Source of the DNA: Bradyrhizobium sp. B097 | Lineage (GTDB): Bacteria; Pseudomonadota; Alphaproteobacteria; Rhizobiales; Xanthobacteraceae | Direction of reading: 5' to 3' | NCBI RefSeq assembly: GCF_038957035.1 | Contig: NZ_CP152412.1 | Location: forward strand, 2,538,501-2,602,500 | Length of the DNA stretch: 64,000 bases | In this document: positions 18,500-27,651 of the stretch, piece after piece | Numbering within the stretch: the stretch's first letter is position 1 | Layout: every line of letters begins with the position of its first letter | Made by a program: the position numbers and the translations under genes | Notes under the pieces: model-generated | The model's database searches: none | What the model saw: the letters and a program-made list of their open reading frames with translations, nothing else | What the model was told of the DNA's origin: nothing

Positions 18500-18651
18500 T
18501 CGCAGTCGTCTTTGCAGCAGCGTGCGGGTGAAGAAATCAAGCTTGCGATGTATTGTGAGGCTGGTTTAGCGGCGCCTACCTCGTTGTTTCCCGCGGCGTC
18601 ATTGGCGCCGCTGTCACCCGGCATCTGGTCGCGCAACTCTGGAGAGAATAC

Positions 18652-19212
18652 TTGATTCAGCCCCAATCGATCACGGCAGCCGAGGCGATCAGCACGTATA
18701 TCGAGGCAAAGGACCGAAACCTGCCCCAGCTCATGAAGCGTGCATTCGTGCAGGATTGTGAGCTCCAGATGCAGCTCCTGACCGACGCAATCTCTTTTCC
18801 AAGTTCCGCTCACGGCTTGGAGAGCGTGACCGACGTTCTCGTACGAAACTTTGGATTGCAGTATGAAAATGTGCGCACCTTCTGCCTCTCGCGCCCTGAG
18901 CCCGATCGCCTTCCACAGTTTCAATGCGACTGGCTGGTGGGGATGTCAAACAAGTCCGACGGCGACGTTCGCGTCGGTTGCGGTGAGTACATCTGGGATT
19001 TTGATGCCGCCGGAGACGGTCGCGTCAAGCGGCTGCTCATCAAGATTGAGTTCATGTGTGTGCTGCCGGCCAGCTATCAGACGTCTGTCCTGCAATGGCT
19101 TTCGGCTATCCCCTATCCCTGGTCGTCATACAGTGAGGCGCGCGCAGGTATGCCCTCAATCGACGCCTTGATGCCGATTGCTCGATTTCTGCGGCGCGAC
19201 GCGCGCAACTGA
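18652..19212 (+). CDS. NTF2-like (SnoaL-fold) protein, function unknown
   Basis: 186 residues, start TTG 18652 preceded by GGAGAGA. The pattern of an N-terminal helix (AEAISTYIEAKDRNLPQLMKRAF) followed by alternating strands (RVGCGEYIWDF, RLLIKIEFMCVL) resembles the nuclear-transport-factor-2 cone fold used by small isomerases, lyases and ring-hydroxylase beta subunits. It follows the PotA-like gene by 150 bp and may belong to the same locus. No catalytic residues can be assigned. Confidence 0.6.
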   Translation: MIQPQSITAAEAISTYIEAKDRNLPQLMKRAFVQDCELQMQLLTDAISFPSSAHGLESVTDVLVRNFGLQYENVRTFCLSRPEPDRLPQFQCDWLVGMSNKSDGDVRVGCGEYIWDFDAAGDGRVKRLLIKIEFMCVLPASYQTSVLQWLSAIPYPWSSYSEARAGMPSIDALMPIARFLRRDARN

Positions 19213-19700
19213 CTTCGGCTGTTGGACGCCGGATGCCAGTCTATCGAATTGGGGCTTCGATGGCGAACGCACGCCTGACGTAGCCGAGGCTCGCTACCAA
19301 GTTGACGGCACCGAGCGCGAACCTACCCATGAGCGATTGAACTGATCTGGTCGGACATGCGCAAGGCGTTCTCTTCGCAACGAGGAGCCTTGGTTGATTT
19401 GATCTTGGCTCATTCAGAAACAGCCGTCTGCGAGCGAGCGTCATCGTCTCCCGCGAGTCGTGCACTGCGCTTTTGCCGGCGACGCTTACCGATACGCGTG
19501 GCCAGGTCCTGCGGCCGCAGCGCCGCAGAGTTCGGCACACGTAAGCCTATATAATCAGTATAGCGCCTTATATACATGGCGCATGCTGGTGGCGTGCTAT
19601 ATCAAAAGATCGGATTTTGTTGGCGGTAATTCAATCAGGTACGGCCGCTCTTGACCCGCCTAGACGGGATAGATTGTTTTGCCTTGCGCGCCATTTAAAG
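19213..19700. other. AT-rich intergenic region upstream of the oxygenase, no supported gene
   Basis: About 490 bp. The right part (19545-19620) is clearly richer in A/T than the genes. It contains ATCAGTATA (19554-19562) and TATATACAT (19569-19577), resembling halves of the operator motif found at 19701. This looks like promoter DNA. Frames of 60-100 codons here have no family resemblance. Confidence 0.5.
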
Positions 19701-19721
19701 AGATGTATACTGATTAAAATT
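19701..19721 (+). promoter_or_regulatory. Putative MarR (PicR-like) operator, site 1
   Basis: AGATGTATACTGATTAAAAT(T) lies 24 bp before the oxygenase start. The core TGTATACTGA recurs at four other intergenic sites in this cluster (27619, 28274, 34191, 34321). The position between promoter and start suits repression. Confidence 0.6.
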
Positions 19722-19744
19722 CAGGGCGGTTTCCGAGGTGTGGG

Positions 19745-22597
19745 ATGGCGTGGCGAAAAGCAATTGCCGTGGACGAGCTGAAGCCCAACGGCGTGACGAG
19801 TGTCGAGATCGACGGCAGGCTCGTGGCGCTCTATCTCCTTGATGGTGAGGTCTTCGCTACGCATGGCATATGCACCCACGCGCTAGCCTTTCTTGCTGAT
19901 GGATTCGTTGACGGCAGCACAATCGAGTGTCCGCTGCACCAGGGCATGTTCGATATCAGATCGGGAAAAGCGCTCTGCTCTCCGGTCACGCAAGACCTTG
20001 AGACCTACTCGGCCAAGGTCGAGGAGGGCGAGGTGTTTGTCGATCTCGATGGAGATAAGAAGGCTGTGCCCAAGCATCAGGCGGAGGTCTGCGCCCAGAG
20101 GGGATCGCCTTCCCGTCGGGCAGTCGTCGTTGTGGGCGCCGGTCAGGCGGCTGCAGCGGCAATTCGCAGCATGCGAGCTAGTGGCTTCGCCGGCACGGTA
20201 GATCTCGTCGGAAGGGAGGAGCACCTGCCGTACGAGCGTCCACCGCTTTCAAAGGATATTCTCCTTGGAAAGGCGTCGATCGAATCCTGTGGGCGGCTGG
20301 CTGAAGCCGATGTGGCGGCCCTCGACGTCAAGACCCATCTCGGGTGCTCCGTTACCCGGATCGATTCAGCTGCCAGGATCGCGTTTCTCAGTAACGGGAC
20401 TAAGCTTCGATATGATGCGCTTCTGCTGGCGACCGGCGGAGTTCCGCGGCGACTCTCCATTGCCGGCGCCGATCTGCCTGGAGTGCACTACCTGCGCACG
20501 ATCGAGGATTCTAGCTCCATCAGGCAGTCGCTCGCAACTGCAAGGCGTCTCGTCATCGTCGGCGGTGGCTTTATTGGTCTTGAACTTGCTTCGGTCGCCG
20601 CGACGCTTGGGGTCGCCACCGTCCTCCTCGAACGCGAAGCCGAACTGATGGCCCGCGTGCTGCCTCCATCATTGGGGCGCAGCTTTCGCTCTCTTGCCGA
20701 GCGCCACGGCGTCACCGTTTTGCGGGGCGTGCAGGTCCAGGATATCCGCCGCGACGGTGAAGGTCTGGTGGTCAATACCTCCGCCGGCGCTTTCGCTGCA
20801 GATACCATCTGCGTCGGTGTCGGGTTGGCCCCCGAGACGGAACTGGCAGCCGCGGCCGGCTGCGCGGTGGATGGCGGGATCGTTGTCGACGCAGAGCAAA
20901 AGACCAACATCGCGGGAATCTGGGCTGCGGGCGACTGCGCGTTGCATTGCCGTCCGGTCAGGGGGCGCTCCCGCCGTTTTGAGAGTTGGCACAATGCGGA
21001 GCAGCAAGGTGCAGCCGCAGGACAATCGATTGCCGGGGGGCCGCCGAGCACGGATGCGCAGGCTCCCTGGTTCTGGACCGACCAGTTTGGCCTGAACATC
21101 CAGATACTCGGGGTCTCGTCACCGGGCGACAAGGTCGCGCTCACAGGTCGCGATGGCGAACCTGGGGCCGTCTACCGCACGATTGATCCGGACACCGGAC
21201 GGCTTACCAGCGTGGTCGCGTTTTCCGATCCTGCGGCGATACGGCAGGCGCGCAAGGAGCTCGAAAACCCTGACATGTTCGATATCGCCAAGGTTTCCGC
21301 TGCTCTGCTCACGAGAGACGGCAATGAGGAGAATACCCAGGTGGTGAATGAGAGGTTGGTGACGACGACGTCGAAGCAATACGTCTGGCCAGCCGAGGGG
21401 CTCACCAGGGTGCCTGATTGGGTCTACACGGACGACGACATCTACCGGCGCGAAGTCGAAAAGATCTTTCACGGACGGACCTGGAATTACGTGGCGCTGG
21501 AGAGCGAGATTCCCGGCGTTGGCGATTTCATCCGTTCCAATGTGGGACCGACGCCTGTCGTGGTATCGCGCGCCGAAGACGGTTCGATCAACGTCTTCGA
21601 GAACCGCTGTGCTCATCGCGCGGCCGAGTTCTGTCGCGAGCTGAGCGGCAACGCCAAGGAATTCGTCTGTCCCTATCATCAGTGGTCCTACGACCTGAAG
21701 GGCAATCTGGCGGGGGTGCCGTTCCGCCGAGGGGTCGACGGCAAGGGCGGAATGCCGCGCGATTTCAAGAATGCAGACCATGGGCTGAGGCAGCTGAAGG
21801 TCACGACCCATCGTGGTGTCGTGTTTGCTTCGTATTGTGCCGACATGGAGCCGTTGGCCGAATATCTTGGACCGGAGATTCTCCGCGAGTTCGAGGCGAC
21901 CTTCGATGGGCGCAAGCCTAAGGTGCTCGGTCACTATCGCCACAGCCTTCCGGGAAATTGGAAGCTCTATCACGAGAATCTCAAGGACCCGTATCACGCA
22001 ACGTTGCTGCACACGTTTCTGGTGACGTTCGGCCTGCTGGTGGCCGGCAACAAGTCGTCGATGATCGCCGACCCCTCCGGCCGGCACGGCGTGATGGCAT
22101 CGGCAAAGTCGGACGTCAGCAAGCTCGACAACGACACCAAGAAGGAGATGCGCGCCTACAAGGAAGGCATGCAGCTCGAGGAGCCGCGCTTCATGGATTT
22201 CGTCAATGAGTTCGACAGTCCCTGGTCGGTGACCATGACGACGATCTGGCCCAATCTCATCGTGCAGCGGGAGATGAACACCCTGGGCGTTCGGCAGATC
22301 GTTCCGACGGGACCGAACGAGTTCATCATGAAGTGGACCATGTTCGGCTTCGAGGGTGACGATGAGGAGATGACCCGCCATCGGTTGCGGCAAGGCAATC
22401 TGATGGGACCGGCAGGCTTCCTTGGCCTCGAAGACAACGAAGCCATCAAGTTCGTGCAGGACGGCATGCTCGCGGTCCCCGACGGCCAACATGTGGTCGA
22501 ATTGGATCCCGGGGTCATCGGCACCGCAGACACCTTGATCTCCGAGGCGTCGATACGCGCGATGTATCAGCATTGGCGCAGCGCGATGGAACTCTAA
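19745..22597 (+). CDS. Three-in-one Rieske oxygenase: ferredoxin + ferredoxin reductase + alpha subunit (candidate 6-hydroxypicolinate hydroxylase)
   Basis: A single 950-residue frame. Residues 1-105 are a Rieske ferredoxin (Cys43-x-His45 and Cys62-x2-His65). Residues ~124-525 are a FAD/NADH ferredoxin reductase (VVVGAGQAAAAAI at 127; second nucleotide motif VIVGGGFIGLELA; AAGDCAL). Residues ~533-950 are a ring-hydroxylating oxygenase alpha subunit with its own Rieske centre (Cys622-x-His624, then CPYH) and mononuclear iron ligands in DPYHATLLH (Asp748, His751, His756). These three parts are normally separate proteins. No stop or frameshift separates them. The beta subunit follows directly. 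Context suggests hydroxylation of a hydroxypyridine carboxylate; this substrate is inferred. Confidence 0.85.
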   Translation: MAWRKAIAVDELKPNGVTSVEIDGRLVALYLLDGEVFATHGICTHALAFLADGFVDGSTIECPLHQGMFDIRSGKALCSPVTQDLETYSAKVEEGEVFVDLDGDKKAVPKHQAEVCAQRGSPSRRAVVVVGAGQAAAAAIRSMRASGFAGTVDLVGREEHLPYERPPLSKDILLGKASIESCGRLAEADVAALDVKTHLGCSVTRIDSAARIAFLSNGTKLRYDALLLATGGVPRRLSIAGADLPGVHYLRTIEDSSSIRQSLATARRLVIVGGGFIGLELASVAATLGVATVLLEREAELMARVLPPSLGRSFRSLAERHGVTVLRGVQVQDIRRDGEGLVVNTSAGAFAADTICVGVGLAPETELAAAAGCAVDGGIVVDAEQKTNIAGIWAAGDCALHCRPVRGRSRRFESWHNAEQQGAAAGQSIAGGPPSTDAQAPWFWTDQFGLNIQILGVSSPGDKVALTGRDGEPGAVYRTIDPDTGRLTSVVAFSDPAAIRQARKELENPDMFDIAKVSAALLTRDGNEENTQVVNERLVTTTSKQYVWPAEGLTRVPDWVYTDDDIYRREVEKIFHGRTWNYVALESEIPGVGDFIRSNVGPTPVVVSRAEDGSINVFENRCAHRAAEFCRELSGNAKEFVCPYHQWSYDLKGNLAGVPFRRGVDGKGGMPRDFKNADHGLRQLKVTTHRGVVFASYCADMEPLAEYLGPEILREFEATFDGRKPKVLGHYRHSLPGNWKLYHENLKDPYHATLLHTFLVTFGLLVAGNKSSMIADPSGRHGVMASAKSDVSKLDNDTKKEMRAYKEGMQLEEPRFMDFVNEFDSPWSVTMTTIWPNLIVQREMNTLGVRQIVPTGPNEFIMKWTMFGFEGDDEEMTRHRLRQGNLMGPAGFLGLEDNEAIKFVQDGMLAVPDGQHVVELDPGVIGTADTLISEASIRAMYQHWRSAMEL

Positions 22598-22603
22598 CGA
22601 GAG

Positions 22604-23131
22604 ATGCGGGCTATTCAGATGTTGGCCACCGATCCCACCTACACGGCACAAATTCACCAGCTGCTGCTGCGGAATGCAATCGAGCAGTTCAACTGCCAGT
22701 ACGCGGCCGCCCTTGACGAACAGCGGCTCTCGGACTGGAGCGAGATGTTCACGCCGGACGCAAGCTATGTCGTTTTGTCGCGCGAGAATGAAGATCGCGG
22801 CCACCCGGTCGGTCTCATCTATTGCGAGAATAGGGGCATGATTCGCGATCGGGCGTTCGCGCTGGAGAAAACCGCCATGTTTGCGCCGCGGTACCTTCGT
22901 CACTTGATCAGCAATTTGCAGTTGCTCGGCGAAGATGAGCACGGAAACATCAAGGCTCGGGCGAACTATATCGTCCTGCAGGTCTTGTTCGATCGCCCTG
23001 ACGCGACCATTCACCAGATCGGAACCTATCACGACGTGTTCCGGCGTTCCGACGAGGGCCTCAAGCTCAAGCAGCGCCGCTGCGTTTACGACAATCTGCT
23101 CGTTCCCAACGCGCTTTGCATTCCGGTGTAG
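22604..23131 (+). CDS. Ring-hydroxylating oxygenase beta subunit
   Basis: 175 residues, NTF2-like fold. LLRNAIEQFNCQYAAALDEQRLSDWSEMF matches the family's opening helix; PRYLRHLISN and RRCVYDN are typical later segments. ATG 22604 and ATG 22619 are both possible starts; the gene begins six bases after the fusion gene. It is a structural partner of the alpha domain in an alpha3beta3 oxygenase. Confidence 0.9.
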   Translation: MRAIQMLATDPTYTAQIHQLLLRNAIEQFNCQYAAALDEQRLSDWSEMFTPDASYVVLSRENEDRGHPVGLIYCENRGMIRDRAFALEKTAMFAPRYLRHLISNLQLLGEDEHGNIKARANYIVLQVLFDRPDATIHQIGTYHDVFRRSDEGLKLKQRRCVYDNLLVPNALCIPV

Positions 23132-23211
23132 AGCCGCTTGCGATCGGGGGACAATCACTGTGACCTTCATGACGTCGGGAGCGCTTTGGCAGATCGCATG
23201 AGAGGATCATC

Positions 23212-25590
23212 ATGAACACGGACGGGGCGGTCGGTGAAGGTATCGGGGCGCGAGCGCGGCGCAAGGAGGATGCGCGGCACTTGCGCGGCCGCGGCCGGTT
23301 CGTCGGTGACATCCACATGCCTGGGCTACGGGAAGTGGCATTCCTGCGCAGTCCAGTCGCGCATGCGAGGATCCTGTCGAAGACAAAATCGCCGGATTAC
23401 GCCGACGATACCTTCTTCTCCGAAGATCTGGTCGGGGTCGCGCCGATCGTTACGAGATCTTCCATTCCCGGGTACAAGGTCTCGCAATATCCGATCCTGG
23501 CCACCGACAAGGTGCGCTTTGTCGGCGAACCCGTTGCCATGTGCGTGGCGAAAAGTCGCGCGATCGCGGAAGACCTGATCGAGCAAGTCGAGATTGGCTA
23601 CGACGAACTGCCGGCGATCGCTTCTTGCGCGGGCGGTCGCCGTGACAACGCCGAACTTCTGCATCCGGAGTGGGGCGATAACCTGTTCCTGGAGACCTTC
23701 TTCGACAGCGGCGTCGACGAGGTTATTGCCAGGGCGCCGATCTCGGTCGAGCTCGAGATGTCATGCGCGCGACAGACGATGCATCCCATGGAAGGCAAGG
23801 GCGTGCTGGCCTGGTGGGATGATCGCGCCGATCAGCTCGTGGTGCACACCTCCACCCAGGTGCCGCACCTGATAAGGGCCGGGCTCGCCGAGTGTCTCGG
23901 GATTGCGCAAGCGCAAATCAGGGTCGCCCCGCCGGACGTCGGAGGCGGCTTCGGCTACAAGTGCCTGTTGCAGCCCGAGGAGGTTGCCGTCGCCTGGCTT
24001 GCTGCGACCTTCAAGAAGCCATTCCGCTGGACCGAGGATCGCAGGGAGCATCTCGTCGCCGGCGCCAACGCGCGGCAGCACGAATACCATATCAAGGCCT
24101 ATGCCGACACGCAGGGGCGGCTTCTCGCGCTGGACGCGGAAGTGTCCGTCGACACCGGCGCTTACTCCGTGTGGCCGTTCACCGCCTGCCTGGAGGCCGC
24201 GCAGGCCGGAGGAAACCTGCCCGGACCGTATCATCTGGCTGCGTACCGGTGCCGTACCTATTCGGTTGCGACCAACAAGCCGCCTTTCGCGCCCTATCGC
24301 GGTGTTGCGCGGCCGGGTGTTTGCTTTGCGATGGAGCAGGTCATTGACGCGATCGCGCAGAAGGTCGGTCGCGAAGCATGGGAAGTTCGCCGGGACAATC
24401 TGGTTCCGGCTTCGGCGATGCCGTACACCAACATCACGAACAAGCATTACGACTCCGGTGACTACCCGGAGGCGCTCGTTGCCGCCAAGAACATGATCGG
24501 TCTCGAGGCATTCCGCGCAGGGCCCAAACGCGACGACAGGGGACGTTACCTCGGCATCGGGTTTGCAAGTTTCACGGAGCAGTCCGCGCACGGCACCAAG
24601 GTGTTTGCGTCCTGGGGATTGCCGCTGGTGCCGGGGTTCGATCAGGCGCACGTGAAGCTGACGCCGGACGGCGCGCTGGAGGTCGCGGCGGGCATCCATA
24701 CCATCGGGCAGGGCCTGGAAACGACGCTGGCGCAGATTGCTCACGAACAGACGCGTGTTCCGCTCAAGCACATCAGGGTCAGGCTCGGCGATACGGCGAT
24801 GACGCCGTTCTCGACCGGTGCCTACGCATCGCGCGGGATCGTCATGTCGGGCGGTGCGGTCTCGCGGGCCGCCGAGGTCGTTGCAGGCCGGATCAAGTCG
24901 ATTGCCGCCCATCTGCTGCAAGTCGAGCCGGCCGCCGTCGAATTTGCCGAGGGGCGGATCTTTGCGGCGAATGCCAGTGTCTCCTACGAGGATGTCGGAC
25001 GCGCCTGGTATCTCCGGCCGGACCAGCTTCCCGAGACGGTGAACACGGCAGGCCTTGAGGCGACCGAAGGATACAAGCCGGACGTCGATACGGGCGTGTT
25101 TTCTTACGCCACGCACGCCGTTCGGCTCGCAGTTGACGCCGAGACCGGTCTCGTTGAGATCCTCGACTATGCGATCGTCGAGGATTGTGGACGCATGGTC
25201 AATCCGATGATTGTCGAGGGGCAGACCTATGGAGGGGCGGCGCAGGGTATCGGCACTGCGCTGTTTGAAGAGAGCCCGTACGACGACAACGCTCAACCGC
25301 TCGCCTCGACGCTGCTCGATTATATTCTGCCTGGTCCGACCGAGCTGCCCAGCTTTCGCATCGACCATCGCGAGACGCTATCGCCTTACTCGGCTCACGG
25401 AATCAAGGGCGTCGGGGAGGGCGGCGCGATTGCGCCGCCTGCTGCGATCGTCAACGCGATCAACGATGCCTTGTCGCCGCTCAACGCCGCGATACGGCAG
25501 GTGCCCGCGAGCCCACGGCGGATCCGCGAGGCAATTCGGCGCGCGCGCCCGCCGCAGGCGACAGGCCCTGAAGCGGGCGTCACGCGATGA
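23212..25590 (+). CDS. Molybdenum hydroxylase large subunit (xanthine dehydrogenase/CoxL family; PicA-like)
   Basis: 792 residues from ATG 23212 with GAGAGGATC upstream. Shows VGGGFGYKC (Mo-pterin contact), APYRGVARP in the substrate-side loop, and GIKGVGEGGAI near the C-terminus with the catalytic glutamate of the family. Lacks the CoxL AYRCSFR active-site loop, so it is a hydroxylase rather than CO dehydrogenase. It inserts a water-derived hydroxyl into an N-heterocycle; with the downstream pathway genes, picolinate to 6-hydroxypicolinate is the best guess. Overlaps the FAD subunit by four bases. Confidence 0.88.
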   Translation: MNTDGAVGEGIGARARRKEDARHLRGRGRFVGDIHMPGLREVAFLRSPVAHARILSKTKSPDYADDTFFSEDLVGVAPIVTRSSIPGYKVSQYPILATDKVRFVGEPVAMCVAKSRAIAEDLIEQVEIGYDELPAIASCAGGRRDNAELLHPEWGDNLFLETFFDSGVDEVIARAPISVELEMSCARQTMHPMEGKGVLAWWDDRADQLVVHTSTQVPHLIRAGLAECLGIAQAQIRVAPPDVGGGFGYKCLLQPEEVAVAWLAATFKKPFRWTEDRREHLVAGANARQHEYHIKAYADTQGRLLALDAEVSVDTGAYSVWPFTACLEAAQAGGNLPGPYHLAAYRCRTYSVATNKPPFAPYRGVARPGVCFAMEQVIDAIAQKVGREAWEVRRDNLVPASAMPYTNITNKHYDSGDYPEALVAAKNMIGLEAFRAGPKRDDRGRYLGIGFASFTEQSAHGTKVFASWGLPLVPGFDQAHVKLTPDGALEVAAGIHTIGQGLETTLAQIAHEQTRVPLKHIRVRLGDTAMTPFSTGAYASRGIVMSGGAVSRAAEVVAGRIKSIAAHLLQVEPAAVEFAEGRIFAANASVSYEDVGRAWYLRPDQLPETVNTAGLEATEGYKPDVDTGVFSYATHAVRLAVDAETGLVEILDYAIVEDCGRMVNPMIVEGQTYGGAAQGIGTALFEESPYDDNAQPLASTLLDYILPGPTELPSFRIDHRETLSPYSAHGIKGVGEGGAIAPPAAIVNAINDALSPLNAAIRQVPASPRRIREAIRRARPPQATGPEAGVTR

Positions 25591-26426
25591 AGTCGTCGGC
25601 TTTCGAGCTCAAGCATGCACGGACCCTCGGTGAGGCAACCGAACTCCTCGCCGCTGCCGATGGCAACGCCAAGCTGTTGGCTGGCGGCCAGTCGCTGGTC
25701 CCGATGTTGAACCTGAGACTGGCCCGGCCCAAGCTGCTGGTCGACATCAAGCGCGCGTCCGGCTTTCGCGAGCTCGCGGCAGACGACCGGGTGTTCTCGA
25801 TCGGTGCCGGATGGACCCATGCCGAGATCGAGGATGGTGTGCTGGAGGATCCGACGCGCGGGCTGCTGCGATCAGTCGCACACGGAATTGCTTACCGAGC
25901 GGTGCGCAATCGCGGCACCATGGGCGGAAGCCTGGCGCATGCCGATCCGGCCGCAGACTGGGTCTCGACGCTGGCGGCACTGGGGGCCACGATCGTCGTC
26001 CAGGGCGGCGACGAACGGCCGAAGCGCCATGCCGCCGAGAGCTTCGTCGACGGAGCGTTTGCGACCAAGCTCGGCGAGAGCGAAGTGATTTCCGCGATCG
26101 AGGTGCCGCGGTTGTCGGCAGATGCATCCTGGGCCTATCACAAGATTTGCCGCAAGACCGGTGAATTCGCCAATGCGATCGGCGTTGTCGTTCTCGATCC
26201 GAAGACGGGCCTGCAGCGCGTGCTTGCCGGTGCGACCAGCGGTTCACCGGCGCTGCTGCCCAATACCGCCGTACGTCTCGTCGAGGCTGGGCCGCGTGCG
26301 GCATGCGAGATCGTTGCAGAGGAAATCCGCGCCGTTCTGCCGGATCTTGATCTCGACACGCAGGAATTACACGCGGTCGCGGTTCGCCGGGCTCTGGCGA
26401 CCTTGGGTGAAGGACAGCGCCGATGA
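25587..26426 (+). CDS. Molybdenum hydroxylase FAD-binding subunit (CoxM family)
   Basis: 279 residues. AGGQSLVPMLNLRLARPKLLVDI and VRNRGTMGGSLAHADPAADW are the two FAD-binding signatures of the CoxM/XDH medium subunit. It passes electrons from the iron-sulfur subunit to an acceptor. Four-base overlaps on both sides show tight co-translation with the large and small subunits. Confidence 0.92.
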   Translation: MKSSAFELKHARTLGEATELLAAADGNAKLLAGGQSLVPMLNLRLARPKLLVDIKRASGFRELAADDRVFSIGAGWTHAEIEDGVLEDPTRGLLRSVAHGIAYRAVRNRGTMGGSLAHADPAADWVSTLAALGATIVVQGGDERPKRHAAESFVDGAFATKLGESEVISAIEVPRLSADASWAYHKICRKTGEFANAIGVVVLDPKTGLQRVLAGATSGSPALLPNTAVRLVEAGPRAACEIVAEEIRAVLPDLDLDTQELHAVAVRRALATLGEGQRR

Positions 26427-27562
26427 CGCAGGTGTCGATGACGGTCAACGGCGGCGCCGTCGTGGCGGATGTTGAGCCGCGCACGCTCTTGGCGGACTTC
26501 TTGCGCGGCGATCTGCAACTCACCGGAACGCATCTCGGATGCGAGCAGGGTGTCTGTGGCGCCTGTACCGTTGTGCTCGACGGCAGGATCCAGCGGTCGT
26601 GCATCACATTTGCCGCCGATTGCAATGGCGCCAGCGTCACCACGATCGAGGGCTTTGACGATGATCCAACCATGCAGGAACTGCGTGAGGCGTTTTCCGA
26701 GCACCACGCCCTGCAATGCGGCTTTTGCACACCGGGAATGCTGACGACTGCACGAGATATCGTGCTTCGGCTCGGCGATATCGATGAGCGCGCTCTGCGC
26801 GAGGAGCTCTCCGGCAATCTCTGCCGATGCACCGGTTATGTCGGGATCGTCGCAGCGGTCAAGAAAGTCGCCGCAGGGAAGAAGCCCGACGTCGCGGCGG
26901 CTGTGGCTCCGGTCGTTGGCAGGTTTGAGGGCTCAAGGTTGCCGCCGGCGCCGTCGTCTCCCCAGACAAATGGCCCGGTAACGCGCACGTCTGTTCCAGC
27001 CATGGCGCCATCGGTCGGTGGATCCGCAGGCAGCACGTCAATTGAGGAACGGGTGCGAGTGGCTGCGCCGGCCGAAAAGGTTTGGAGCCTGCTTTCGGAC
27101 CTCCAACGGGTGGTCCCGTGTGTGCCCGGAGCCGAGATCACATCACTCGACGGAGAAGATCTTGTCGGAAAGGTCAGGATTTCTCTGGGCCCGATCAAGG
27201 TCGCTTTCAACGGCCAGGCGAAGGTCGGGATGGATCCCGCCAAGCGGGAGGGGTGGCTGACCGGCCGCGGGCGCGATGCCGGGCAAGGCTCGTCCGCCGA
27301 GGGCAGCGCGCGCTGGACCGTCATCGCTGATGGGGCAAGCGCGTCCCTGATTGCGGTCGTCCTGACCTGGAAGCTGAGTGGACCGCTCGCTCAGTTCAAC
27401 CGAGCCGGACTGGTGCACGACGTCGTGCGCCGGTTGGCGGCGACATTCGCCGAGAATCTCGAAGCCGCCATTACCGGGGCGGCTCCGCCTCGCCGAAAGG
27501 CGCTCGGTGGCCTCGGATTGGTCTGGTCCGTCATCAAGGCGCGCTTGTTCTCACGGCGATAG
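26423..27562 (+). CDS. Molybdenum hydroxylase 2Fe-2S subunit fused to a CoxG-like domain
   Basis: 379 residues. Residues 1-155 are the usual small subunit with two 2Fe-2S clusters (CEQGVCGACTVVLDG, CGFCTPGM, CRCTGY). A Pro/Ala-rich linker follows (~155-195). Residues ~200-379 are a CoxG/SRPBCC domain (RVRVAAPAEKVWSLLSDLQRVVPCVPGAE). CoxG proteins are normally separate accessory proteins implicated in maturing or membrane-anchoring Mo hydroxylases; a C-terminal basic/hydrophobic stretch here would suit membrane contact. The fusion is unusual compared with 150-170-residue small subunits. Confidence 0.88.
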   Translation: MTQVSMTVNGGAVVADVEPRTLLADFLRGDLQLTGTHLGCEQGVCGACTVVLDGRIQRSCITFAADCNGASVTTIEGFDDDPTMQELREAFSEHHALQCGFCTPGMLTTARDIVLRLGDIDERALREELSGNLCRCTGYVGIVAAVKKVAAGKKPDVAAAVAPVVGRFEGSRLPPAPSSPQTNGPVTRTSVPAMAPSVGGSAGSTSIEERVRVAAPAEKVWSLLSDLQRVVPCVPGAEITSLDGEDLVGKVRISLGPIKVAFNGQAKVGMDPAKREGWLTGRGRDAGQGSSAEGSARWTVIADGASASLIAVVLTWKLSGPLAQFNRAGLVHDVVRRLAATFAENLEAAITGAAPPRRKALGGLGLVWSVIKARLFSRR

Positions 27563-27618
27563 GGCCGCCGAGGCGGCCTCATCTCCCGTACAATTGCCAG
27601 GTTCACTCCTGTAATAAT

Positions 27619-27638
27619 GATGTATACTGATTAAAATT
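27619..27638 (+). promoter_or_regulatory. Putative MarR operator, site 2 (in a convergent gap)
   Basis: GATGTATACTGATTAAAATT is identical over 20 bases to site 1. It lies between the ends of two convergent genes rather than before a start, so its role is unclear; it may be a relic of rearrangement or a distal binding site. Confidence 0.45.
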
Positions 27639-27651
27639 GAGTCGCTTCCAG

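Noticed and set aside
19241..19540. A 99-codon minus frame upstream of the oxygenase
   Set aside because: Arg-rich, no ribosome site, no recognised domain, and lies in likely promoter DNA.
23761..25368. A 535-codon minus frame opposite the Mo hydroxylase large subunit
   Set aside because: Antisense shadow; the plus strand has all molybdopterin-binding motifs.
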